From Priapulus caudatus (lineage: Eukaryota; Priapulida; Priapulimorpha; Priapulimorphida; Priapulidae), in the NCBI RefSeq assembly GCF_000485595.1, contig NW_014577147.1:348165-384551 (forward strand): DNA of 36,387 nucleotides. The letters are read 5' to 3'. The notes under the pieces are model-generated. The model was not told the DNA's origin. It saw nothing but the letters and a program-made list of their open reading frames with translations, and made no database searches. Below, piece after piece: positions 1 to 10,844 of the stretch (position 1 is its first letter; every line of letters begins with the position of its first letter). Made by a program: the position numbers and the translations under genes.

Positions 1-470
1 ATGTGATTGTTGTCTGGAGGTGTGTGTGTGTGGCTGTGTGTGTAAGTGTTGTGTGTGTTGTGTGTGTGTGTGGTGTGTGTGTGTAATTGTATTGTGTTGT
101 GATCATCTGTGTTGTGTGTGATGTATGTGTGCCCGCGCTGTTATGTGTGACTGTTGTTGATGTGTGTGTATTCTGCTGGTGTGTTGTGTATGTGTGTGTT
201 GGTGTTGTCGTGTGCTGTGTGTGATGTGTGTCTGTGGATCACTGTGTGTTGGTGGATGTGTGGTCATGCTGGTGCTTGTTCAGTGTGTGTTGTGTGTGAT
301 GTGTGCTGTTTGTGTGTGTGTGTCGTGTGTTTAGTGTGGCTGTGTGTGTTGTGTGTGTGTGTGCTCGTGTGGTGTGTGGTGTGTGTGGTACCGTGTTTGT
401 GTGCTGGCATGCGATACGTGTGTGTGTGTTGTAGTAGTGCGCAGCGCGCTCTGTGTTGATAGTGCTAGCT
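1..470. repeat. Imperfect GT-rich low-complexity tract
   Basis: The tract is dominated by TG/GT dinucleotides with frequent irregular interruptions (TGTTG, GTGATG, CTGG). It is not a clean microsatellite, and it starts at the window edge. The irregularity suits an old, decayed (GT)n array or poorly polished sequence. The open frame of about 100 codons at 154-459 is rich in Cys and Val only because GTG and TGT codons contain no stop. No gene is called. Confidence 0.9.
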
Positions 471-480
471 GGAGGTGCTG

Positions 481-733
481 AGAGCGAGAAAAGAAACGAG
501 AGCAGAGAGAAGACGCGAGGAAAGACAGAGCAGACGACGAGAGAGATGAGACGACGAGAGAGAGAGGGGAGATAGAGAAGAATTACGATGAGAAGGAGGA
601 GGACAAGAGAGACGAGAGAAGAGAGACGGAATGAGAGAGAGAGCAGAAGCAGATGATCCGAAGAAAAGAATAATGGCGAGAAAGAGAGAGAGAGAAGAGA
701 GAGTAGAGAGATGTAGAAGCAGAGACGCAGAGA

Positions 734-769
<36 letters not shown>

Positions 770-875
770 AGAGAGAGTAGATAGAGAGAGAGAAGAGGAG
801 AGAGAGACGAGAGAGACGAGGAGAGACCGTGAAGGAGCAGAGAGAGAATACGAGGGATAGAAAAGACGAGAGGAG
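481..875. repeat. GA-rich polypurine low-complexity tract
   Basis: The + strand is almost entirely A and G (AGAG runs broken by C or T), with a cleaner (GA)n core near 739-766. It directly follows the GT-rich tract, so the first 0.9 kb is compound low-complexity DNA. The minus-strand open frame at 583-894 (Ser/Leu-rich) is a product of the CT repeat. Confidence 0.9.
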
Positions 876-1384
876 GCTGGTCTACGTGCGTCATCTTAGT
901 AGAGTCGGAAGCGAAAATCCAGCCGCGAACGGCAGTGTTACGGTAGCCAGTATCTATAGTAATTTCGCACGTTAAACGCCGCTCGGTGACATTAATTTCT
1001 TCGTTCCAAATATTGACTGTGTCAGAATGATATACGTGAATGTTCAGGTCTGCAGTGGTTCCCGCGGCTCTCCTCGCTGAATTTCAATGGCTGCCTAAGT
1101 CGCTCTCGCGTACTACGCACAAACGACATGCACTGCCCGTTCTAACTCGCTACCACATGTGTCATGAAAAGGACAGATCAATAACATTTGAACCTGCCCC
1201 GCCAATCAGATAGTGCAAGTGTATCACGACAATTCGCTTACACCGGAGAAGGTAGTATCGGGCACGTGTGCGAATGTGCTTACTCGGAATCGCTGTAGCT
1301 CCACATCTGCTGTCGCGATCGACAGTTATTCTGGAGGGCATACACTAGATTGCTAGAGTCCGTGCAGATGCAGATTCAAGATTA
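876..1384. other. Unique sequence, no gene seen
   Basis: Mixed-composition, CpG-containing sequence with stops in every frame. The only small structure noted is a 6-bp stem with a 4-base loop at 1310-1325 (CTGTCG/CGACAG), which is within chance expectation. Confidence 0.6.
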
Positions 1385-1466
1385 TACTTTCCTATAATTC
1401 AAATAATCATATATAATATTACATATATACTATATTACTAATATATGATATATATATATATATACT
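1385..1466. repeat. AT-rich stretch ending in (TA)n
   Basis: About 80 bases of nearly pure A/T, ending in a (TA)n run at 1446-1464. It would unwind easily. Nothing suggests an origin or a promoter. Confidence 0.8.
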
Positions 1467-1874
1467 AGGCAGAACACCCGGCCACTTGCCGCAGCGGAAA
1501 TGCAAACGCGCTCAGTTGGTTGCCACTGGTTGAAGAGAAATACACCAAAAAACTGACTATCTATATATCTGTCGATATATCTATCTATCTATACTTTTGT
1601 ATATTGGTAACTATATATGTGGAGCGCAGTTTGTTCTGGTAGAATTTTTGCCATCCTCGTAAAATCCCCTCGCAAGTTTTGTGTTATTTATCTTTAGTAG
1701 CGCTAGACGTATTAGTTGTAAAAAAGTAAATGTGCTAATTACTTGCAAGTGATGTTGTACTGCTGTTAGCTTTGCAAACTGTAGTTCAGTCTTGGACGCT
1801 ACGTTGAGTTCTGTTTTGTACAATGAAGAACAGTCCTATATAGTGTCGGTCGATTTGTACAACGTATTCCCCCC
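1467..1874. other. Unique sequence with a short TATC microsatellite
   Basis: Contains a short TATC/TATA repeat at 1559-1594. The rest is unremarkable AT-rich sequence leading into the minisatellite. The minus-strand open frame at 1611-1823 has no recognisable similarity. Confidence 0.55.
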
Positions 1875-2447
1875 GCATACTGTGTAGTCCAGTCATATGT
1901 GCAGTGTAGTCCTGGAATATATTGTGTAACCCAGTCATACACAGTGTAGACCAATCACACACCGTGTAGTCCAGTCATATACAGTGTAGACCAGTCATAC
2001 ACCATGTAGTCCAGTCATACACAGTGTAGCCCAGTCATATACAGTGTAGACCAAGCACACACCGTGTAGGCCAGTCATACACAGTGTAGACCAGTCATAT
2101 ACAGTGTAGACCAATCACACACCGTGTGGTCTAGTCATATACATAGTAGTCCAATCATACACAGTGTATAGTCAATTCTGTAGAGTGTAGTCTAGTCATG
2201 TATATAGTAGTCCAGACATACACCGTGTAGTCAATTCTGTAGAGTGTGGTCTAGTCATGTATATAGTAGTCCAGCCATACACCGTGTAGTCCAGTTATAT
2301 ACGATGTAGTCCAGTCATAGACAGTGGTTCAGTAATACACAGTGTAGTCCCGTAATATACAAAGTATCCAGTCCTACACACTGTTGTTTAGTCATGGACA
2401 GTGTCATTCAGCCATGAACAGTTTAGTACAATCATAATATAGTGTAG
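1875..2447. repeat. 20-bp minisatellite, about 28 units
   Basis: The consensus unit is close to CAGTCATACACAGTGTAGTC (20 bp), repeated head to tail and increasingly degenerate toward the right. Neighbouring units often alternate between CAGTCATA- and CAATCACA-type versions. A higher-order duplication is visible: the 59 bases at 2169-2227 recur at 2228-2286 with two differences, so whole groups of units have been copied. There is no unique spacer between units, so this is not a CRISPR array. Confidence 0.95.
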
Positions 2448-2808
2448 GTGGCCACTGCGTGTGTGTTCCTCGGACGCGCGCTGCGTAGCTCAGTGTTTGA
2501 CTGGGCGGTGTAGTCGTGTTATGTAGAGTTACTTAGCTGTTAAACGTTACATCGGCGAATTTCACCTGGTGCCGGCGACGACGCTTAGCTAATTTCAGCT
2601 CGCTTCGCCTTCGCGCCTGCATTGATTGCTTTAATTGCCTCATCGGCGCAGCAGCGTCAATGCTTTCTTGAGGTATATGCGAGCACCCTCAATAACGGCA
2701 ACAAGAGTCTGGCGAATGAATACGTACACGATGAAATGGCAAACCTATTTTCGGCGTCATGAATCGATGCACGAGCATATAAGCGTATCGTGTAACGTAG
2801 CATCGCGC
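2448..2808. other. Unique sequence, no gene seen
   Basis: Mixed-composition sequence between the minisatellite and the CT/CA microsatellite. The open frame that starts at 2635 runs straight into the CA repeat (its Thr-His run) and the AAAGC repeat (Lys-Ala-Lys-Gln), so it is not credible as a gene. Confidence 0.55.
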
Positions 2809-2975
2809 TTCTCTCTCTCTCTCTCTCTCTTTCTCTTTTTCACACACACACACACACACAACAACACACACCACTACACATACACACACACACACACACA
2901 CACAACACACACACACACACACACACATACACATACCACACACACACACACACACACACACACAACACACACACA
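2809..2975. repeat. Compound CT then CA microsatellite
   Basis: (CT)n at 2809-2838, then (CA)n with interruptions (AACACA, TACACA) to 2975. The CA strand is complementary to the GT block at 3281-3592, so the two blocks could pair across about 300 bases. Confidence 0.95.
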
Positions 2976-3011
2976 CGACATCATGCTTGACATACGTCAG
3001 GTGGACGTCAT

Positions 3012-3160
3012 GCAAAGCATGCAAGCAATAGCAAAAGCAAAGCAAAGCAAAGCAAAAGCCAAAGCATGCCAAAGGGCAGGACATGCATCGCAAAGCAAAG
3101 CAAAGCAAAGCAAAGCATGCAAAGCAGGACATGCATCGCAAAGCAGAACATCATCGCAAA
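3012..3160. repeat. AAAGC pentanucleotide repeat with a duplicated block
   Basis: Runs of GCAAA/AAAGC at 3028-3060 and 3089-3120. The text GGCAGGACATGCATCGCAAAGC at about 3076 returns as GCAGGACATGCATCGCAAAGC at about 3125. This shows that a longer block, holding both the pentamer array and its flank, was duplicated in tandem. A third, shorter remnant (ACATCATCGCAAA) follows. No function is inferred. Confidence 0.85.
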
Positions 3161-3280
3161 AGCATCAGGTGCAAGAAAATTGTGAAAAAAAAAAACCCCA
3201 CCAGAAACTGATATCGCGTACTTCACTTGTTGGTACGCCAGGTGACACAATCGGCCGCGATGGAATCGCTCACTGCAGAC

Positions 3281-3592
3281 TAGTGTGTGTGTGATGTGTG
3301 TGTGTGGGTGTGATGTGTGTGTGTGTGTGGTGTGTGTTGTGTATGTGTGTGTGTGTGTGTGTGTGTTGTGTGGGTGTGTGTGTGCTGTGTGTGTGTGTGC
3401 TGCGTGTGTGTGTGTGTTGTAGTGTGTGTTGTGTGGTGTGTGTGTGTGTGGTGTGCGGTGTGTGTGGGTGGGTGTATGTGTGCGTACGTGCGACACGCTG
3501 CGGCGTCGTCGGTCGTGTGTGTGTGTGTGTGTGTGTGGTGTGTGTGCTGGGTGTGTGTGTGTGCGTGTGTGTGTGTGTGTATGTGGTGATGT
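3281..3592. repeat. Imperfect GT microsatellite block
   Basis: GTGTGT with G, TT and GC interruptions. The only break is a unique patch of about 35 bases at 3480-3515. Several overlapping open frames on both strands (Cys/Val on plus, Thr/His on minus) are repeat shadows. Confidence 0.92.
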
Positions 3593-3940
3593 ATGTGTGC
3601 ATCCTGCAGGATGACTCACTCACGCGCACTTTCATCGTGGATAAGCGACGCACGCTGGCGAGTCAGTCGTTAGGACTTCAATTGGTCGTAGGAAGTTGGC
3701 ATGAGATCAAGAAGGTAGCACCCCGATTATGGTGGTCGAACTACACTCAAGTCGAGCCCACTTGTCCCGCGATTGCACGACCTGCGTGCGTGCGCGCAAT
3801 ACTAAACACCACGTCGGCCTGTCTTGTACGAACACGGCGAGAGTGTAGCGGACACAACGCGCCTCGTGGGAGAGAGCAGTTGGAACGACACGGCGCGCGA
3901 GGACTTCACTTATTGACACTAACCACCAAGTATCGCGAAC
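3593..3940. other. Unique CpG-containing sequence, no gene seen
   Basis: Mixed-composition sequence between two repeat blocks. Open frames continue through it on both strands (a plus frame to 4020, a minus frame at 3707-3919), but neither product is recognisable. Confidence 0.5.
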
Positions 3941-4140
3941 GTGCGCGTGCCTGCGTTTGTCTATGTTCGTGTATGTGCCGTGACGTACACGTATGCGTTC
4001 GTGTGCGTATTTGCGTTTAATCGTTACCTACCGTGACGTGCGCGTGCATGCGCGGGTGCGTGTACGTGCGTGCATGTGTATATCCGTGTTTATGTTTGCA
4101 ACGGTGCACGTACGCGTCGCGTCAAATTAACCGCGAAGTG
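3941..4140. repeat. Degenerate GTGC/GTAC-rich lead-in
   Basis: Irregular alternation of GTGCG, GTACG and TGTTCGTG motifs. It looks like a decayed version of the regular GTGC array that follows. It is mostly alternating purine-pyrimidine. Confidence 0.7.
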
Positions 4141-4161
4141 CTGCGTGCATGCGTTTGTGCA

Positions 4162-4216
<55 letters not shown>

Positions 4217-4667
4217 ATGCATGCGTGTGTTTGAGCATGCATGCGTGCATTTGTGCATGCATGCGTGCGTTTGTGCATGCGTGCGTGCGTTTGTGCGTGC
4301 GTGCGTGCATGCATGCGTGCGTTTGGGCATGCGTGCGTGCGTTTGTGCATGCATGCGTGCGTTTGTGCGTGCATGCGTTCGTTTGTGCATGCATGCGTGC
4401 GTTTGTGCATGCAAGCGTGCGTTTGTGCATGCGTGCGTGCGTGCGTTTGTGCATGCATGCGTGCGTTTGTGCATGCATGCGTGCGTTTGTGCATGCATGC
4501 GTGCGTGCGTTTGTGCATACATGCGTGCGTGCGTGCATGCATGCGTGCGTGCGTTTGTGCGTGCATGCATGCGTGCGTGCGTTTGTGCGTGCATGCATGC
4601 GTGCGTGCGTTTGTGCGTGCATGCATGCGTGCGTGCGTTTGTGCATGCGTGCGTGCGTGTCTGCATA
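4141..4667. repeat. GTGC/ATGC/GTTT higher-order array
   Basis: The whole tract is built from 4-base blocks GTGC, ATGC and GTTT (with rare variants such as GGGC, AAGC, ATAC). It starts with a pure (GTGC)n run at 4163-4215, then becomes units headed by GTTT. Typical units are GTTT GTGC ATGC ATGC GTGC (20 bp), with 24-bp and 28-bp versions. Three consecutive 28-bp units lie near the right end (about 4551-4635). No building block is a stop codon in any frame, so long open frames appear on both strands; none is a gene. The alternating purine-pyrimidine pattern is the classic Z-DNA-prone type. Confidence 0.95.
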
Positions 4668-5025
4668 TGTGTGGAGATCCGCGCGGCGGCTTAGTTTTCC
4701 GCGTCATTATCTCTCTGTTCGCGATGGCGAGATGAAACAAGACGGCGACGTAATGCATACATGCACGATGAGAGAAGACTGCGTGAAACGCGCGCCGAAA
4801 GGCCTTCCACAAAGCCACACGCTCACAACAATGCAGCATTACCGTACAATCGTGATCGCGGTGAAAAAGATTACAGTATAACGTATAACGCGCGCTGTGC
4901 GGAGATTATGTGCGAAAACTGCTAGCTACAGACTAACAGGCAGAAATTTGACTGACCGTAGCAGAGATAAGCTACGTGTTATAGCATGGCAGCAGGAAGG
5001 CAAGGAATTGTAGCAAGTCCGAGAC
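4668..5025. other. Unique sequence, no gene seen
   Basis: Mixed-composition sequence with stops in all frames once the repeat-driven frames end near 4881. Confidence 0.55.
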
Positions 5026-5205
5026 CAGATAGAGATAGACAGATAGCGGTGGTAGCGAGAGCGAGAGATCGCGAGAGAGAGCTAGAGGAAGGGGGAGGGG
5101 AGGGAGGGAGGGAGAGTAGGAAGGGAGGCCGGGTGAGGGAGAGAGGGAGGGAGAACGAGCGAGAAAATGGGAGAGGGAGGAATAGGGGAGAAAAGAATGG
5201 GAGAG
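5026..5205 (+). repeat. Polypurine tract with G-quadruplex motif
   Basis: The + strand is almost all purine. Positions 5091-5112 hold five G-runs of 5, 4, 3, 3 and 3 G, each separated by a single A. This satisfies the standard intramolecular G-quadruplex pattern (four or more runs of at least 3 G with short loops). The long purine asymmetry is also compatible with triplex (H-DNA) formation. The open frames here (Arg/Glu/Gly-rich plus, Ser/Leu/Pro-rich minus) are low-complexity by-products. Confidence 0.85.
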
Positions 5206-5710
5206 AATAGCACCATCTTGTGTCATGCAGTGTCTCAGTCAAACACCGCCGGATTTCATACAGGAAAACTTCTCTTCCTGCACTTTAGCCGCTGTGCGTG
5301 GATTCAAAGCCACCCGAGCCGCGACCGCAAGACAGCACATAGGAGATGCAGTTGTCGGGGAAGAAGAGGGAGGAAGAGGAGGTGGGGCAGGCGGAAGCAA
5401 CCTAAGCATCCACGCGCTGTTTCCTAATTGATTTTCAGTTTCAGTTGGTTAGAAGCGGCCACACATTTCTATCGCATGCCGCATTCAGCCTATCCTCTGC
5501 ACGCTAGTTCTATATGTGGCTGTTGCGCTGTTTCAGCGTCCGACTATCATTAATAAATTCAGTTTCCCTTTACAGGAAATGCACGAGAAACGTCGAAAAT
5601 AACAACGTGTACATTCATTCATCCGACGAGTCTCAGAGAAATTTAAGTACATTCGAATTAAACATGGAATTTTTTCTTTCACTGTCTCGCCCACTTTCTC
5701 ACTTCTCTAA
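5206..5710. other. Unique sequence with a short purine patch
   Basis: Mixed sequence. A second purine-rich patch lies at about 5360-5400 (GAAGAAGAGGGAGGAAGAGG). Short overlapping plus-strand frames (5167-5427, 5225-5431) carry no recognisable domain. Confidence 0.5.
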
Positions 5711-5752
<42 letters not shown>

Positions 5753-5932
5753 TTCCTTCTGCGTGTGCGTGTGGGTGTGTGTGCGTGTATGTGTGTGTCT
5801 GTGTGTGTGAGAGAGTGTACGTGTATACGTGTGCGTGTGTGTGCGTGTGTGTGTGTGCGTGTGCGTGTGTGTGAGTGTGCGTGTGCGTGTGCGTGTGCGT
5901 GTATGTGTGTATGTGTGTATGTGTGTATGTAT
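5711..5932. repeat. Compound CT then GT/GTGC microsatellite
   Basis: (CT)n at 5711-5758 switches abruptly to GTGTGC/GTGTAT-type repeats up to 5932. It ends a few bases before the telomere-like motif at 5942. Confidence 0.95.
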
Positions 5933-5941
5933 ATGTTCCTG

Positions 5942-5954
5942 GTTAGGGTTAGGT
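5942..5954 (+). repeat. Short telomere-like motif GGTTAGGGTTAGG
   Basis: Two TTAGG(G) units directly follow the GT repeat. Two units are not significant alone. They are listed because longer TTAGGG/CCCTAA tracts occur at 24.1, 25.5 and 33.5 kb. Confidence 0.5.
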
Positions 5955-8009
5955 AGTCAAGTGTTAGGTATTTGATTTTCTCGGAATATAATTATCTATG
6001 AATAACGTGCATAAGCTGAGGGGTTATTGCCTTTTGTAGAGGAGAACGAGAGCCATAAAATCTTTCGCTGTAAATGTGCACTATGAATGCATGTTGAACA
6101 TTGAATAATATGAAGATCAATTGTCGAAATAAGATGCATTTTTAGCGATTGTTAACTCTGCATTGAAACTTTGAAGCGTGACACGGAAAGTTAGTGTATA
6201 AAACTTCATTTACATAACAACCAGGAATAGTACAACTTTCTGCCGCAACGTGACGCTCTAGCTCGTTCACGGGCAATGCCCTGCGCTAGTTGGTTCAGTA
6301 CACAAGTATAGTTCGGTTACACAAGGACTATTGGTGCTAGCGCTATCTTTCCATGATAGACCATTGTGCGAGACGCATGCACAGTCCTAATCAAATTAGC
6401 AGTAGCGGCGCCGTAATGAAATAGGTAATGAAGCGAGTATCAGGGGATTGTATGCCAATAATTGGCAAACAGGGAAGAAATCTTCGATCTCATTCATTTT
6501 CCAATGAGACAGTACATATCTGTCAGATGAGTACAGATGGCAGCATAACAAACATCAGTGTGTATTATGACATCGCACGTTGAAAATGGTCGCTTAATTT
6601 CCGTCCTTACTGTGCCAGTGACTTGTAATTGGCAGTCATCATTCAGTTCTACAACATCCGGTAAAAAATCCACGTGAATTTTACGTCACTGGCTGTAGCA
6701 GGAGCTTTTAAGATGAACATCCGTCACATGTACTTATACGTCTTCAAGAGAATTAAATTTTGTGAGGTGGAGTGTGTGCCAGCAAATCTGTTACCATGGC
6801 AGTTCATATGTTAAATATAGTAAAAGAACAAGAGAGAAACGACTACAGCTAACAGTACTGTGGATCGTTGTGAATGCTATACAGCCGACGACAAGTTTGA
6901 TCTCGCTACACACATATACACGAGTGCACGCCCCGAGCATACATAAAACTATTGATCTTTGTTATCTGATATAATTACAGCTAGACTACACAGTACATTA
7001 GCTTGAAGGCTGTCGACGATAGTGTGCACAAAAGCAAATGCGCATGTTATACAAATAATTAACGCCGTGACGTGTGTTTCAATTACACCTACACCAATTT
7101 CATGATTTTGAATGAGACTGAAAAATGTGACATTTAAAATTTGACGGCCGTTTTACATTCAAAGAACTTCGGTTGTTTGAAAGTTTAAAAATCAAAATTC
7201 AGCCACTCGCCTCACAGTCTAAAAGGCGGAAATCATAAAGTGTTTAGGATTAAGAACAATGTCATGCCTCTATTAATAAGCAATATAAAATTAACGATGC
7301 GTGACAGCTGGAAAGCAAGTTCATGGGAGACCGTTTTCCTGTCCGATCGTCAGTAGATCTATCGGACCACGTAGTTAACATAACCGCAATCTTCTCTTTG
7401 ACACTCTAACCCACGATACCTCTCTGGATTCAAATAAAATTAAAGACAATTTCTAAATCATGATTCTGCGCCATAAATACGAACTATTTCGTAGAGTCAC
7501 TACGCATCCCAATTTTATTGCTGCTACGGTCTTCGCTACAAGACATGATATAATAATGGTGACCAGGCGTAGCGTGATATTTATAGCGATTAATAGTAGC
7601 AAGAAAAGTTAGGAGTATAGAACCATTGTGTGTTATCACCCCCATTAAATATGGATATTGCGCTCGCACGCAAAAGAACACGAATGAAAATCATTCAAGC
7701 TTGCAAATAAGTTGTAGCCAGTCCGGCATCCCATGGCATTGCAAATGGCAATAATTTTTCGACGCCGTTCCGCGCGATTCTGTTCGACCATCGCTTCACT
7801 CTAGTCTTGGCTTGCGGAACACAATCGTGCGTCGATTTCCCAGAACGTCGCGCCCGAAACACAGACGGGAAAATACATTATTGAGGAAAAGCCTACGCGA
7901 GCAAAGATCCCAGCTCCGACAATGAAGCGATGCATCGAACGCGTCTGAAAACAAAACAGTGATGACAAGGAAGCCATGCATGCGCGTAATGAGGTAGAAC
8001 GATGACAGG
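5955..8009. other. 2 kb unique AT-moderate sequence, no gene seen
   Basis: Longest plain stretch on the left side. Open frames are at most about 70 codons (6762-6974 plus, 7484-7681 minus) and are not recognisable. A 7-bp inverted pair GTCCGAT/ATCGGAC near 7340-7366 is within chance. It could be intron or intergenic DNA; the sequence does not decide. Confidence 0.55.
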
Positions 8010-8012
8010 AAC

Positions 8013-8084
<72 letters not shown>

Positions 8085-8086
8085 GC
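8010..8086. repeat. (CA)n microsatellite
   Basis: Nearly perfect CA dinucleotide run, with an uninterrupted core of about 31 units at 8018-8080 and single CG variants at each edge. It is one of the cleanest microsatellites here, so it is probably polymorphic. Confidence 0.97.
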
Positions 8087-8239
8087 AAAGGCTTCGCATC
8101 GATGATTCATCATCCCGCGATACCGCCGACGCCGCCGACGATGAGGAGGGAGGCGTTGGCGGGCTTCAGCTTCCTAGTCCGCATCTTCTTTAGCATCCGC
8201 CATGTCTCGAGCGCGCGAATAACACTGTAAAACTATGAA

Positions 8240-8505
8240 TTTAGATGAGTAAGAGAAAGTGAGAGTGGCGAGGGAGATCGAGAGTCAGAGAGAGCCATAG
8301 CGAAAGAGAGAGCGCGTTAGGAAACGAGAGGCAGAGAGAGTGCGCAGGAATGAGTATATAGATAGATAATCACTAGAATAGAGAGCGCGGAAGCTAGAGA
8401 CACTCAGAACAAAGAAATAGAAGGGGTAGAAAAAAGAGGAGCGAGATTGACGATTGAGCGAGAAGGAGAGAGAGAGGAGGGGGGAGGCACGGAGCGTGAG
8501 AGGCG
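8240..8505. repeat. GA-rich low-complexity tract
   Basis: Irregular purine-rich + strand (GAGAGA, GAGCGAG, AGAGAGAG) with interruptions. The Ser/Leu/Phe-rich minus-strand frames at 8285-8512 and 8404-8646 derive from it. Confidence 0.8.
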
Positions 8506-9740
8506 TTTCCATGCTGCTAAGTTTTGATTAGCATTTCCTCTACAATTAGCGCCAGGACAATTAAACATGACGACATTCTCTCTCTTATCTCTTGCCCTCG
8601 AGCCATGCACAGGTTGTGCGTAGGCAGACGTGAAAGTCGCTGACAATAATTAACTGTAGATGCCGTCGCTCAATATGTCACTTAATATTAGAACAGAAAT
8701 GCTAAATCCGAAATTTATGAAATTTTCATGCGGTGGGCGGTGGGCCCTGTACGTTGCCGTGAGTATACACGAGCAATGCGGCCTAGCTTTCAGCACACAG
8801 TGCACGTGTTTGTTCTGTAATCATTTGCTTTTTAATCTTTTACCACGTTTGCGTGTCCCCCTACATTAGTGCACATAGAAAATTACAGGGTTAAACATCG
8901 TATTAAAGTCAGCGCAATCACGTGCTATTTGCAGAGTGCGCGCGTTTCTTAAATTTTTCATCGAAATCAGCGGCCATTTGCCAGGTGCGAATGCAGCGCC
9001 CCAAACGGAGATGTCTTCAACCTTCAACGCAATATTTCATGCGTGAGCAACAGCACAGATGGAAACAGTATTGCCAACTTTAGAGCACTAGTGAAGGAAG
9101 GAGGCTGCACGGGAAACGGAAAGGAATCTTAGGAATTCAATGGCTTTTCGATAGAAGTATGTAATGGTTGAAATACGAAGAAAGCTCAGAGAAAGGGCGA
9201 TTGATCTAATGGGGAAGCGTAAGAACTAGTGCGGAAAATGATCCAATGTAGGGAGGGATGGCATAAAGGAGACTCTGGGATATATGACGAAGACGAAAGG
9301 ATAACATCCGCTGGTTTGTATCCCCTATAAAAGTAAGACGTGAAGGAAGGACGAAATAAAGAAAGAGGAGGCGAGCTTATGAATATAGGACAGAGAATAA
9401 TGAAGCTGTTGCCTCAGAAACAGTGATACGTTTGCGGGTGAGCAACAGAAGTACGAAGATAGAAGAAGGAACGATAAAACTTGTATTCGAGATTATTGTC
9501 TTCCTGTCGATTCGGTATCGACAGGAATGTTGAAACGGGTTGCATCACGTAGGACGAGCGGTAATCAGCTGCCATCAAAGTATGTACGACGTGCGGCTCG
9601 CGATAGCTGCTCAGAGACAAGTGAAGGGGTAGTCTACATTCGTAGCTGCAATGTGTGCCCTTGCACATTAAGATGACCGGAGAGAATTCCGAGCATCGTC
9701 TGTTGACGGCATTAATAGTGAATCAATAAGGCTATTACAC
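8506..9740. other. Unique sequence, no gene seen
   Basis: No frame with a recognisable product. From about 9090 to 9400 the + strand is moderately purine-rich without being a repeat. One strong small hairpin lies at 9501-9527 and is listed separately. Confidence 0.55.
9501..9527. repeat. Perfect 11-bp stem hairpin, 5-base loop
   Basis: TTCCTGTCGAT at 9501-9511 is the exact reverse complement of ATCGACAGGAA at 9517-9527, with loop TCGGT. There is no T-run after it, so it is not a terminator-type structure. It could be the remnant of a small inverted-repeat element or chance. Confidence 0.75.
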
Positions 9741-9750
9741 CTTCTCTCTT

Positions 9751-9802
<52 letters not shown>
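9741..9802. repeat. (CT)n microsatellite
   Basis: CT dinucleotides with occasional TTT interruptions, cleanest in the right half. Confidence 0.95.
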
Positions 9803-10844
9803 CGACTCATCGCGTCACTCGAGCCCGCTTTCATACAGGATGAACACAAGCAGCACTTACGTGTTGAGGCAAATGGAGAACGCGGGTACAAATGACGCAA
9901 TGCTTTCATGTATGCCCTAACCCTATTCGTGTTTTTAAGAATTTTTTGTGAGTGAATAGTTTGTTATTTTTCTATAGGCTTTTACTGGCGTACGTGTAGA
10001 GCTGACAATGCTAGTTCAGGCTATAGCGGATTTTAGTCATTGGTAAACAGAAATTTTGCATGTGTACATTTTGCAATTGTGCTTGTACATGTACGTGTAC
10101 GTGTACGTGTACGTGTCTGCGTGTACAAGACCTGGTCTATTTGTTACGCGTTTTTATCATTTAACAATATTTTTTGTCAGCATCAGTCACGTTTATGTTA
10201 AGCAAAGCCAGTTCTTTTGTATCACATATCTATTTCTACACGGTTGCTCGCAGAAAATAAATGTCGATCGACAGAACACAGAAATGGCGATAGACGAAAA
10301 TCGTTAAAGATAATTATTGACGATACTGTATCGAATTGTATAGTCGATGCGAAGGCGTAGCATACGTTAAAATGAATGCATGCATGTGCGCATGTATAGA
10401 AGGGGATTCAGTTGATCGCCATTTGTCACGTCAGTAGCATTCCCTTTAGGCAGGCTCATCACTAAGTAGATATATATATATATATTAAAACACATTTAAA
10501 GCAGACAGTGCGTCTACGCAACATGTATGAAATATTTCTCTCGTCCTTACTCAAACGGGACAAGCTATAGAAATATAAATGGATTATGTTTTATATTCAA
10601 TTGTACGACTGCAGATTATATATTCTGTATGCGGTCATCCGCCAGTAAAGACTATATTTACACAGTAAACAAAGCATATTCAGTGCAAGCGCTGGCGGTG
10701 CTCAGTCCGCAATGATGATAACTCGTTTTAAGGCTTATGTATTGAAAATGCAATGCAATAAAATACAGCAAATGTTTGAGATTTATAACAGTAATTATGT
10801 TCGTAAATAATTTGACACTGTTATATACACAGCCCAGCGATGAT
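9803..10844. other. Unique AT-rich sequence with minor motifs
   Basis: Contains a two-unit CCCTAACCCTAT telomere-like motif at 9915-9926, a short TACGTG hexamer array at 10086-10125 (about five units), and a short (TA)n run at 10469-10484. No convincing gene. Confidence 0.6.

Noticed and set aside
1875-2447. CRISPR-like regular repeat array
   Set aside because: Units are head to tail with no unique spacers, and the surrounding DNA is eukaryotic.
4033-4881. Long open frames on both strands (up to 282 codons), rich in Cys-Val-Arg-Ala or Thr-His-Ala
   Set aside because: The GTGC/ATGC/GTTT modules contain no stop codon in any frame, so long frames are automatic. Products are pure repeat translations with no domain.
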